Assembly: GCA_029212425.1 (NCBI GenBank)
Contig: JARGNC010000108.1
Coordinates: 1 to 8,876 of the forward strand
Length of the DNA: 8,876 nt
Reading direction: 5' to 3'
From: Phycisphaerales bacterium
GTDB taxonomy: Bacteria > Planctomycetota > Phycisphaerae > Phycisphaerales > UBA1924
This document shows, piece by piece, positions 1 through 6,497 of this stretch (positions within the stretch are counted from its first letter, which is position 1; each line of letters begins with the position of its first letter). The notes beneath the pieces were generated by a model. That model was not told the DNA's origin and did not search any database. It worked only from the letters and a program-made list of their open reading frames with translations. The translations under genes and the position numbers were made by a program.

Positions 1-103
1 ATCGCGCGATGGCGCCGATGATTCCGATGATCACGACCACGATAACGAGTTCGATGAGACTGAAGGCACGACGATTGGCCTTGGTTGTTGAGTTAGCTTG
101 CAT
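1..103 (-). CDS. Type IV prepilin / pseudopilin, N-terminal fragment cut by window edge
   Basis: Only the first 34 codons are present; the gene runs off the left edge. They give a short basic leader (about 13 residues, ending N-R-R-A), then FSLIELVIVV and an unbroken hydrophobic stretch. This is the class III signal of type IV pilins and type II pseudopilins, with Glu at +5 of the mature protein. A prepilin peptidase should cut between Ala and Phe and N-methylate the Phe. The residue before the cut is Ala, not the usual Gly. The start ATG at 101-103 follows a good GAAGGAG ribosome site. The gene is last in the visible operon, 136 nt after the PilP-like gene, so it is probably the fibre subunit or a minor subunit of the same machine. 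Without the C-terminal part, major pilin, GspG and minor pseudopilin cannot be told apart. Confidence 0.9.
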   Translation of the reverse strand, partial: MQANSTTKANRRAFSLIELVIVVVIIGIIGAIAR

Positions 104-116
104 GAGTTCTCCTTCA

Positions 117-130
117 CTTGCCTTTGCAAG
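117..130 (-). promoter_or_regulatory. Small hairpin next to prepilin ribosome binding site
   Basis: On the minus strand CTTGC-AAAG-GCAAG forms a 5-bp stem with a 4-nt loop, ending a few bases before the GAAGGAG ribosome site. It could protect the 5' end of a processed prepilin mRNA or tune initiation. The stem is short enough that chance is a real alternative. Confidence 0.3.
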
Positions 131-210
131 CGGTTTGGTGTTTCAGGGAGAATCGGCTATTCACTCGCAACTGTTCACACTTGTCAGCATATGTTTGAGG
201 TTGATTGTTA

Positions 211-235
211 CCTGATTCCGTTTGTACGGATTAGG
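211..235 (-). terminator. Stem-loop after the PilP-like gene, attenuator or processing site
   Basis: Read on the minus strand, the arms CCTAATCCGT and ACGGAATCAGG pair across an ACAA loop with one bulged base (one pair is G-U). The structure begins about 4 nt after the TAA of the PilP-like gene. No T-run follows (TAACAATC), so it is not a standard intrinsic terminator. It may be an RNA processing or stability element, or a partial attenuator that separates prepilin expression from the core genes. Confidence 0.4.
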
Positions 236-239
236 CGGC

Positions 240-815
240 TTATTCGTCGATGATTGCGGGCAGAACTACCCAGTATTCTTTGCCTTCCTTTGAAACAACG
301 ATCTGACGTTTCTCTACGCTGATGAGTTTGTAACCATTTCTGGTCGTTTCACCGATGCGGTAGAGTGTTCCATCGAGGATTGCGCCGGATTGTCCTGAAC
401 GCGATGGCATCACCGCTGAAAGGACTGGGAGGTCGCTTGGAGCGGATTGAACTGGCATCTGCTCAACCACCGGCTGCTGGGCGACAAAGGATTTGGGCGC
501 AGAGAGTACCTGCTGCTTTGGGGCTGGTTTATGCGTCGGTGCGAACAGCTGCTGGAGTTGTTCTGGATTGATCGCAACATCTCCGGACAGTTCAGAGTTC
601 TTGAGCCGTTCGTTGAGGATCTGCGTAACCGATTTGGTAATCGGCGCCGTGACACTGGCGAGGATCGCTTGGTCCGGTAATGCGTTCAGATCACCGGCAC
701 CGAGTGAATCGGCGGATGCGCTGTTCGGTGAGAGGATTGCTTGATCAACTACGAGCGATGCTCCAGCGACGATCATGAGCCCGAGAAAGATTTTGCGTTC
801 TGTTGTAAGTCCCAT
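240..815 (-). CDS. PilP/GspB-like inner-membrane linker protein of the pilus/secretion machine
   Basis: The 191-residue protein has a short cytoplasmic N-terminus, one hydrophobic segment at about residues 8-24, a Pro/Gln/Ala-rich linker at about 90-140, and a small beta-rich C-terminal domain at about 143-187. That domain has the pattern AILDGTLYRIGE, then NGYKLISVEKRQIVV, then GKEYWVVLP, which resembles the C-terminal domain of GspB and the PilP/GspC homology region. Such domains contact the secretin. No Cys lipobox is seen, so this is not a PilP-type lipoprotein. It occupies the pilP place after pilM-N-O. The gap from PilO is 66 nt and the ribosome site is poor, unlike its neighbours; an in-frame stop seven codons upstream rules out a longer start. 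Family assignment is by pattern and position and is moderately sure. Confidence 0.65.
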   Translation of the reverse strand: MGLTTERKIFLGLMIVAGASLVVDQAILSPNSASADSLGAGDLNALPDQAILASVTAPITKSVTQILNERLKNSELSGDVAINPEQLQQLFAPTHKPAPKQQVLSAPKSFVAQQPVVEQMPVQSAPSDLPVLSAVMPSRSGQSGAILDGTLYRIGETTRNGYKLISVEKRQIVVSKEGKEYWVVLPAIIDE

Positions 816-881
816 GTCAAGAAGAGTCCAAAATCAATCCCTTATGTGCAAGTGGATTGCATGCTTTCATTCTTGAATCTG

Positions 882-1427
882 TTACTCGCTGGTGGGTTTG
901 TACCAGTTGAGCTGGATATCCGACGAGACTACTGATTGATCTGCTCCAGATGAACGGATCGAGATCGACATCACATGGATATCGGGCATGAACTCATGAA
1001 CTTGATCGAGCCACTCAGTCAGTGCTGAGTATGGAGCTGACAATCTGATAACGATTGGGTGGAACACTTTGCCGTCTTTGGTTTGTTCCGATTTTGGTTC
1101 GAACTGATCGAGTTCGAGTTTATATTGCTCTGCGAGCGCGACGACTTCAACCGCGAGTTCGTTGATGCTCCTAGGGACAATAACATCTTTGTCCTCTTCG
1201 ACAATTGAGCGAAGGTTTGAGATCTGATTGGTGAGTCTCCCCCGCTCTTGTTGTGCGACAGAGAGTTCTTCGGAGACCTGGGTGAGTCTGATCTGCGAGG
1301 ACTCGATTCCTGATTGGCGGGATTCCCATGATGTGAAGATACTGTAACCACAGATTGCAAGGGTTGCGATCGCGATCACGGCACCGATTGCGTGGATGTG
1401 GGTTGGAGCGAGCGATTTGAAGTTCAT
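882..1427 (-). CDS. pilO: PilO-like type IV pilus inner-membrane alignment protein
   Basis: The 181-residue bitopic protein has a short N-terminus, one membrane segment at about residues 11-31, a heptad-like coiled-coil region at about 36-80 (rich in Q, E, L, S), and a mixed alpha/beta domain at about 85-178. This is the plan of PilO/GspM, which pairs with PilN/GspL in the periplasm and connects the cytoplasmic motor to PilP and the secretin. Primary sequence similarity in this family is weak, so the call rests on topology, size and position directly after PilN. The start ATG overlaps the PilN stop as ATGA, with GGAG a suitable distance upstream, indicating translational coupling and likely equal amounts of PilN and PilO. 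Confidence 0.8.
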   Translation of the reverse strand: MNFKSLAPTHIHAIGAVIAIATLAICGYSIFTSWESRQSGIESSQIRLTQVSEELSVAQQERGRLTNQISNLRSIVEEDKDVIVPRSINELAVEVVALAEQYKLELDQFEPKSEQTKDGKVFHPIVIRLSAPYSALTEWLDQVHEFMPDIHVMSISIRSSGADQSVVSSDIQLNWYKPTSE

Positions 1428-2029
1428 GGTTTTTGCTCCGGGGCTTTGTCGGCTTTGATGATGGCTCTGATGGTTGAGTTAACCAGTGCATCGTCGCCTG
1501 TTGAAGTCCTGCGCGAATCGAGCATGTTCACCTCGTCGAATACTCCTGAGCTTTCAAGAATGACGAGGAACTCTCTCGCTTGTGACAAGTTTCCGGTGTA
1601 AACCTGGATACTCAGTTCGATCCGCTGCCCCCCTTCATTCTCGATGATGGCTGCGTTGAACGAGTGAATTCTGACATGCGATGGAGCCGTCGCGGCGAGA
1701 TGTGTGAGTACATTGGTCCATTGGATTCGGGTCTGTGCTCGCAGTTGCGACTCGGCTTGCGTTTGTAGCGTGATGAGTTCTTTTTTGAGTGAAGGAAGTG
1801 AACTCTGGAGATGTTGCAGGTCATTGACGAATCGTGTCACATGCCCCGTATCGGCGGGCTTTGCGGTTCGAAAGTTGATGCTGATCGCGATCGCGGGCAT
1901 CACAACAAGAACAACGATCGAAACCAGTGCGAGTATCCAGTTTCTGGTCGCGGTGTCACGACGGCGAGCGTTGATTCTCGACAATGGAAGTAGATTTGGG
2001 CTTTGTACTTGAGTACTTGTGTTTTTCAC
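1424..2029 (-). CDS. pilN: PilN-like type IV pilus assembly protein, GTG start
   Basis: From the chosen start the protein has 201 residues. Its N-terminus carries PNLLP at residues 11-15 followed by R18, matching the conserved PilN tail motif (NLLP..R) that docks into a groove of PilM. A basic stretch (about 19-29), one membrane segment (about 31-51), a helical region (about 60-105) and a PilO-like alpha/beta domain (about 105-192) follow. The open frame continues up to an ATG at 2080, but that start would overlap PilM by 55 nt. The GTG at 2029-2027 forms a GTGA overlap with the PilM stop and sits 7 nt after AAGGGGG, so it is preferred. The periplasmic domain is expected to form a heterodimer with the next gene product, PilO. 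Confidence 0.85.
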   Translation of the reverse strand: MKNTSTQVQSPNLLPLSRINARRRDTATRNWILALVSIVVLVVMPAIAISINFRTAKPADTGHVTRFVNDLQHLQSSLPSLKKELITLQTQAESQLRAQTRIQWTNVLTHLAATAPSHVRIHSFNAAIIENEGGQRIELSIQVYTGNLSQAREFLVILESSGVFDEVNMLDSRRTSTGDDALVNSTIRAIIKADKAPEQKP

Positions 2030-3084
2030 GCCGCAGCCCCCTTTGCCAATCCGGTTGCGATATTGATTCGAGGCGAACATTTGTATTCGAACTGAGTAAT
2101 CGGCTCATAGAAAGAGTCGCTGGAATCTGGGGTTGGCGACAGCATCAGCGTGGGCATCCCTGTACGCTGGGCAGTCGCATAGGCGAACTGATCGAGGTTG
2201 GCGAAGTAACCTGATCGGAGCACGATTCCGAAGGGAGCGAAGCGATGCTGCTGCGATACATAAGTTAACGCCGTGTCGAGTTGATCCATCATCTGCGAGA
2301 GCAATGGGGTGAGCAATGCTGAAAGGATGCGTCCGACTTTGGATTCGTTGTTTAGCAGGGATTCTGTCGGATTGAGCAGGGTGTTGATCGCATGGATCGG
2401 CATCGCGTGATCATCGATGAGTTGCCTGCGGACTCTTGAAGCACCGAGATCAATCTTTCTGGTATACACCGGTGTTGATCCTAAGGTGATGACGGCCCAT
2501 GAATGGTCCCATCCAAACTCGAGAATGCAGTTGATCGCGTCTTGTTCAAACTCACTGTGTGAGGAAGCGGTGCGCACCAGCGCGGTCTCGATGGGCTCAA
2601 CACTGATCGGTATCAAATCTGCGAACTCAAACTGATCGATGAGCTCATCCAAGGGTTCGGTTTCACAAGCGACGGTGTAGTATGGTGATGGAAACTTTGA
2701 TGGAGGATTCTTGGGGGGCTGTGTCCAGTATCCGATCTGCAAGTCTTTGGTTTTGTGTGCCCCTGACCGCTGTGCTTCAAGCAATGCAAGCTGATTGATC
2801 GGAGCTCCAGATCCTTTCGGGGGGAGTTCAAGGATATGAAATGATGAATGCTCCTTGGGCACCCCGATCGCGACTTTATTGCCCACAAATCCACGCTGTG
2901 CGAGAAGTTGAGCGAACTGGTTGAGTTCATCTGTTGAGGGGACCAGCTTCCTTGATCCTTTGCGAGCAAGGGTGGTGACTGCGGTTGTAATCGGGCGATC
3001 GTGCGAAGATATGTTGAGCTGAACTGCTCTGAACTCGTTGTAATCGAAATCGATCCCGATCGGGGAGAAGTGCTTTGGATTCAT
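2026..3084 (-). CDS. pilM: PilM-like actin-fold cytoplasmic pilus assembly protein
   Basis: The 352-residue soluble protein has the FtsA/PilM layout. The first phosphate loop is IGIDFDYNEFRAV (about 9-21), the second phosphate-loop position is LEFGWDHSWAV (about 188-198), the adenosine-type segment is VLRSGYFANLDQF (about 288-300), and the ending NIATGLAKG (341-349) is typical of PilM. PilM binds the N-terminal tail of PilN on the cytoplasmic face and connects it to the assembly ATPase. The loops are degenerate: Glu replaces the usual Asp in phosphate 2, and SGY replaces the Gly-rich adenosine motif, so nucleotide binding may be weak or lost. The gene begins 2 nt after the GspF stop, with only a modest GCGGGG upstream, and ends in a GTGA overlap with pilN. 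Coupled translation is likely on both sides. Confidence 0.85.
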   Translation of the reverse strand: MNPKHFSPIGIDFDYNEFRAVQLNISSHDRPITTAVTTLARKGSRKLVPSTDELNQFAQLLAQRGFVGNKVAIGVPKEHSSFHILELPPKGSGAPINQLALLEAQRSGAHKTKDLQIGYWTQPPKNPPSKFPSPYYTVACETEPLDELIDQFEFADLIPISVEPIETALVRTASSHSEFEQDAINCILEFGWDHSWAVITLGSTPVYTRKIDLGASRVRRQLIDDHAMPIHAINTLLNPTESLLNNESKVGRILSALLTPLLSQMMDQLDTALTYVSQQHRFAPFGIVLRSGYFANLDQFAYATAQRTGMPTLMLSPTPDSSDSFYEPITQFEYKCSPRINIATGLAKGAAA

Positions 3085-3086
3085 AC

Positions 3087-4325
3087 TTATTGCCCCGCTG
3101 ATGCTGTAAGGTCAAAGAGGGGGAGGAACATACTGATTGCGATGAACGCAACCATAATTCCCAACCCAATCATGATGATGGGTTCGATGAGTGATGAGAT
3201 GGATTTGATCACTGTTTCATTTTCTTCATCGAGGTAATCTGCAAGCTGGATCATGACAGGGCCCATTCGGCCTGATTGTTCCGCGTTTCTTACTGCTTCG
3301 ACGGCGCTTGGAACGATGAGGTTGCCGGTAGAAAACGCGGTCGAGACGGGCTCGCCGATTGTCACGGACTCTTCGGCAGTGGTGAGCAAGTCTTTGTAGA
3401 GCGTGTTGCTGACCGAGCGACGGGTGAGTTCGATAGATTCCAGAATGGGCACCTTTGATTCAACGAGCAATCCGAGGACTCTGAAAATTCTTGCGGTTTG
3501 GATTGAACTGAGGGTGCTGCCGAGCACTGGAACCTTGAGAAGGTTGGCTTCAACGATCGACCTTCCCTTGTCAGAGCGTATCCAGAAGACCAAGCCTCCG
3601 ATTGCAGCGACGACACCTGGGATGATCCCCCACCAATATGAACGCAGGATGGTTGAGATCAGCATGAGGAACTCTGTTGTGGGTGGGAGTTCAGAATCGA
3701 GGGATTCGAAGAGTTCCGCAAATCTTGGGAGTACCAATCCAATCATGACGGTGATGACAACGATTGAAATTGCAGTCAGCAGGATAGGGTACATCATCGC
3801 GCCTGCGATATTCGCTCGTATTTTGGCTTCTTGGCGCAGTAGTTTGCTCACGCGATTGAGCATGACATCTAGATTGCCCCCTGATTCGCCGGCGGCTGAG
3901 AGCGAGCAGAAAATTGGTCCAAAGACTTCGCTTTGAAGTTCCATAGCTTCTGAAAGTGAATCCCCTTCTTCGAGTCGCAATCGGAGTTTTTCGAGCACTG
4001 CTTGGAGTTTCTCGGAGTTCGCTTGCATTTCGAGTGAATGAATCGCGTCCACCAGGGGTGTGCCGGTCGAGACGAGCACGGACAGCTCACGAGCAAACTC
4101 TGATACGACTTTGACCGAGATTTGTGGGCTCTTTTGATTTTTCTTTGGTGCGGACTTGTTGCTCTTACTATGAGATTTTCCGCCCGAGACATCTTGGTTG
4201 TGAATTTTGGTCACGAGCAGATCTTTACGACGGAGTTTGTCCTCTGCCTCGCGTTGGTCTGCGGCTTCAATTGTGCCGTTCTTTGAGGCGCCGGTCTTTG
4301 TGTATGCTTCATAGGAGAACTTCAT
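3087..4325 (-). CDS. pilC: PilC/GspF inner-membrane platform protein
   Basis: The 412-residue protein is close to the usual PilC/GspF length of about 400. It has the N-terminal FSYEAYTKTG start typical of the family, then a Ser/Lys-rich linker (about 47-68). Two T2SSF repeats follow, about 76-199 and 278-401. The first contains FARELSVLVSTGTPL and the conserved GESGGNLD; the second contains FRVLGLLVESKVPILES and AEQSGRM. Membrane segments lie at about 178-200, 225-248 and 376-402, ending in the family signature FLPLFDL. It forms the inner-membrane platform turned by the GspE/PilB hexamer during fibre growth. The start overlaps the ATPase stop as ATGA, with GAGGAG upstream. gspF would be an equally valid name, since the T4P and T2SS members cannot be separated on this sequence alone. 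Confidence 0.95.
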   Translation of the reverse strand: MKFSYEAYTKTGASKNGTIEAADQREAEDKLRRKDLLVTKIHNQDVSGGKSHSKSNKSAPKKNQKSPQISVKVVSEFARELSVLVSTGTPLVDAIHSLEMQANSEKLQAVLEKLRLRLEEGDSLSEAMELQSEVFGPIFCSLSAAGESGGNLDVMLNRVSKLLRQEAKIRANIAGAMMYPILLTAISIVVITVMIGLVLPRFAELFESLDSELPPTTEFLMLISTILRSYWWGIIPGVVAAIGGLVFWIRSDKGRSIVEANLLKVPVLGSTLSSIQTARIFRVLGLLVESKVPILESIELTRRSVSNTLYKDLLTTAEESVTIGEPVSTAFSTGNLIVPSAVEAVRNAEQSGRMGPVMIQLADYLDEENETVIKSISSLIEPIIMIGLGIMVAFIAISMFLPLFDLTASAGQ

Positions 4326-6127
4326 GCTGCACTCCTCGTGGTTGAATCTGAAGTCTCGTCACCTTCATCAACCTTGGTCACTGAAAGAATTTCTTCGAGA
4401 CTGGTATGGTGAGCGATCGCGAGCTTGACGCCTTCTTCGCGTAACGAGAGCTGATTTTGTGAACTCAGGAGCGTTCTGATTTTGTTTTTGGGCGCACCTG
4501 CATAGATCAGACGGCGAATTTCCGGAGTGACTTCCATGAACTCATAGATACCCATCCGCCCTTTGCATCCTGTGTCGTGGCATGTTGCGCAGCCGGCACC
4601 CTTTCGGAATGGTCGCCCGGTCATATGGGTGAGCCCGGCGTCTTCGAGCACCTGTTCGCTTGGGTAATAGCTCGTTGAACACCCTGGGCAGACTGTTCTG
4701 GCGAGTCGCTGAGCGACGACGCCGTTGAGTGCTGCGGAGAGTAGGTATGGCTCAACATTCATATCGACCATACGTGAGATTGCTCCTGGGGCATCGTTGG
4801 TGTGCAGGGTCGCGAGCATCGCGTGTCCGGTGAGGGAGGCCTGGATCGCTACAGTTGCGGTTTCTTCGTCGCGGATTTCACCGATCATGATGACATCGGG
4901 GTCTTGACGCAGGATTGAGCGAAGGGTGCGTGCGAAGTTAAGACCGATTCCATCGTGGACTTGGACTTGGTTGACCATGTCGAGTTGATACTCGACTGGG
5001 TCTTCAACGGTCACGATGTTGGTTTCTGGTGATCGGAGCAGATCCAACGCGGAGTAGAGCGTGGTGGTCTTACCCGATCCTGTTGGACCGGTGACCAGTA
5101 GCATGCCGTGTGGGAGTTTAAGTGTTTTCTTGAATCGGTCGAGTAGCTCTGGTCGGAAACCGAGTTCTTCCATTCGGACATTGAGGTTTTCTTTGTCCAG
5201 GACACGGATCACTAGTTTTTCACCAAGAAGCGTTGGGAGACTCGAAACACGGAGGTCGATCTCGCGACCATCTGCGATGATCCGGACACGCCCCTCCTGC
5301 GGCATGCGCTTCTCAGAAATGTCCATCTTCCCGATAATTTTGACACGAGACACAATCGCGGAGTGCATCCCGATTGGGGAGTGCATGAGTTCGCGGAGTG
5401 TACCATCGATGCGATAGCGGATTCGCGTGCCGCCTTTGTCTGGCTCGATATGGATGTCAGATGCGCCGTCCTTCACTGCACTGAGCATCGCAACATTGAC
5501 CAAGTTTACAATTGGTGAACCTTCGACCATCTGCGACAGGTCGGTCGTTGGATCATCATCCACCGATTCGCGTTCGACGACTTCGACATCGGTTTCTGTG
5601 AGTGTTGTCAGAAACTCATCGATGTCGACATCGCCCGCGGAGTATTTGCGTACAAACTCGAGGATGTTATTCTCGAATGCGAGGACTGGGAGAATTTGCA
5701 AACCAGTCTTTGCAGCCAGTTGATCAACCAATGGCAGATTCTGAGGTTCTGACATCGCGACAGTGAGTTTCCCGTGAACGCGGAACATGGGGAGAACTTT
5801 GAAGCGTTCGCACTCATCGGGATGGATCAGTTGGATGAGTGCGGGATCGATCAAGCCGTGACGAAGTTTCACGCCTTTGACACCCAAGCATCTTGCGAGC
5901 GAGTGGAGCAACACTGATTCGGAAACAGTTCCGGATGAAACCAGCAGCTCACCCAGTTTTTTGCCGCTGGTGCGCTGTTCTGCGAGTGTTTTTTCGAGCT
6001 GCTCTTCGGTCAGGTGTCCTTCAGCAATGAGAACCTCGCCGACCAATCGTGGGCGGGATGCTGATTGTTCAACATCGGTGTTGATGTCGATGAATGCAGA
6101 ATCATATTGTGATTCGTTGGACGACAT
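4322..6127 (-). CDS. pilB: PilB/GspE assembly ATPase with MshEN-type N-terminal domain
   Basis: The 601-residue hexameric motor powers pilin polymerisation. An N-terminal tandem repeat at about residues 28-80 has the MshEN layout. The core carries SDIHIEP (223-229), RYRIDG (237-242), Walker A GPTGSGKT (347-354), the Asp box TVEDPVEY (373-380), Walker B with DVIMIGEIRDEE (411-422) and the His box ATLHTNDA (439-446). A four-Cys zinc site is C480-x2-C483 and C513-x2-C516, typical of extension ATPases (PilB/GspE) and absent from the retraction ATPase PilT. All catalytic motifs look intact. The gene begins inside the stop codon of the STAS gene (TAATG) and ends in an ATGA overlap with the platform gene. 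GGAG lies about 11 nt before the start. The call is firm; pilB versus gspE is a matter of naming. Confidence 0.97.
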   Translation of the reverse strand: MSSNESQYDSAFIDINTDVEQSASRPRLVGEVLIAEGHLTEEQLEKTLAEQRTSGKKLGELLVSSGTVSESVLLHSLARCLGVKGVKLRHGLIDPALIQLIHPDECERFKVLPMFRVHGKLTVAMSEPQNLPLVDQLAAKTGLQILPVLAFENNILEFVRKYSAGDVDIDEFLTTLTETDVEVVERESVDDDPTTDLSQMVEGSPIVNLVNVAMLSAVKDGASDIHIEPDKGGTRIRYRIDGTLRELMHSPIGMHSAIVSRVKIIGKMDISEKRMPQEGRVRIIADGREIDLRVSSLPTLLGEKLVIRVLDKENLNVRMEELGFRPELLDRFKKTLKLPHGMLLVTGPTGSGKTTTLYSALDLLRSPETNIVTVEDPVEYQLDMVNQVQVHDGIGLNFARTLRSILRQDPDVIMIGEIRDEETATVAIQASLTGHAMLATLHTNDAPGAISRMVDMNVEPYLLSAALNGVVAQRLARTVCPGCSTSYYPSEQVLEDAGLTHMTGRPFRKGAGCATCHDTGCKGRMGIYEFMEVTPEIRRLIYAGAPKNKIRTLLSSQNQLSLREEGVKLAIAHHTSLEEILSVTKVDEGDETSDSTTRSAA

Positions 6128-6468
6128 TAGCGGTAGCTCCGGACTGCGTCTTGGACTTGCGTGAATGGCTCAAAGGACTCTGTTGTGTGGGTAACACGGA
6201 TGGTTTCGGAGAGTGTTTCTCCCATGGCACAGATCTTGAGTGCTTGCCCGAACCCGTTGAGTTGATTGGCGATGTCAACGAGCGATTCGAGTCCGGTCGA
6301 ATCGACATAGGAAAGCTCAGATGCGTCAAGCACGAATCGCCCAAGCGATTTACGGATGAGCTGGCTCGCTTGATCGACAAACTGCTCGGAATCTTCTGTG
6401 TTCGCGATTGGACCGATCGGTCGCAGTACGCTGACGGCACCGATGGATTGTTGTTCGAAGGTCATCAT
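6127..6468 (-). CDS. Single-domain STAS protein (anti-sigma-factor antagonist-like)
   Basis: The 113-residue protein is one STAS domain, the size of SpoIIAA/RsbV/HsbA-type antagonists. A strand at about 12-18 is followed by LGRFVLDASELSYVDSTGL at 42-60. Ser57 in DSTGL is at the position phosphorylated in RsbV-type proteins. LKICAMGETLSETIRVT (77-93) is the usual late strand and helix. Family members switch partners when that Ser is phosphorylated, but no RsbW-type kinase or PP2C phosphatase is in the window. The upstream neighbour is a histidine kinase. The stop overlaps the ATPase start (TAATG), which ties its expression to the pilus motor. The first of two adjacent ATGs is chosen because GAGGAG lies 7 nt before it. 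The domain is sure; the partner is unknown. Confidence 0.88.
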   Translation of the reverse strand: MMTFEQQSIGAVSVLRPIGPIANTEDSEQFVDQASQLIRKSLGRFVLDASELSYVDSTGLESLVDIANQLNGFGQALKICAMGETLSETIRVTHTTESFEPFTQVQDAVRSYR

Positions 6469-6497
6469 GGTTCTGCTCCTCTCTCTGATCGGGTGTC

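Larger units (their letters stand above)
104..239 (-). other. 136-nt spacer before the prepilin gene
   Basis: This is the longest gap inside the block. It holds a stem-loop just after the PilP-like stop codon and a small hairpin touching the prepilin ribosome site (both listed separately). A -35-like CTGACA lies at 187-182 on the minus strand. At normal spacing only GTGAAT or TGAATA can be offered as a -10, so a separate prepilin promoter is possible but not shown. No coding potential is seen. Confidence 0.4.

Noticed and set aside
816..872. Mini-frame MKACNPLAHKGLILDSS before the PilP-like gene, ending one base before its ATG
   Set aside because: The close stop-start spacing could allow reinitiation, but its own ribosome site is poor and 17 codons can arise by chance.
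2027..2080. Longer PilN reading frame starting at ATG 2080
   Set aside because: It would overlap PilM by 55 nt and add a Gly/Arg/Asn tail before the conserved PNLLP motif. The GTG at 2029 has a strong ribosome site and a GTGA overlap.
3403..3936. Plus-strand open frame of 177 codons
   Set aside because: It lies wholly inside the clearly coding platform gene on the other strand. Its product is Ser/Thr/Arg-rich, with no domain pattern or ribosome site.
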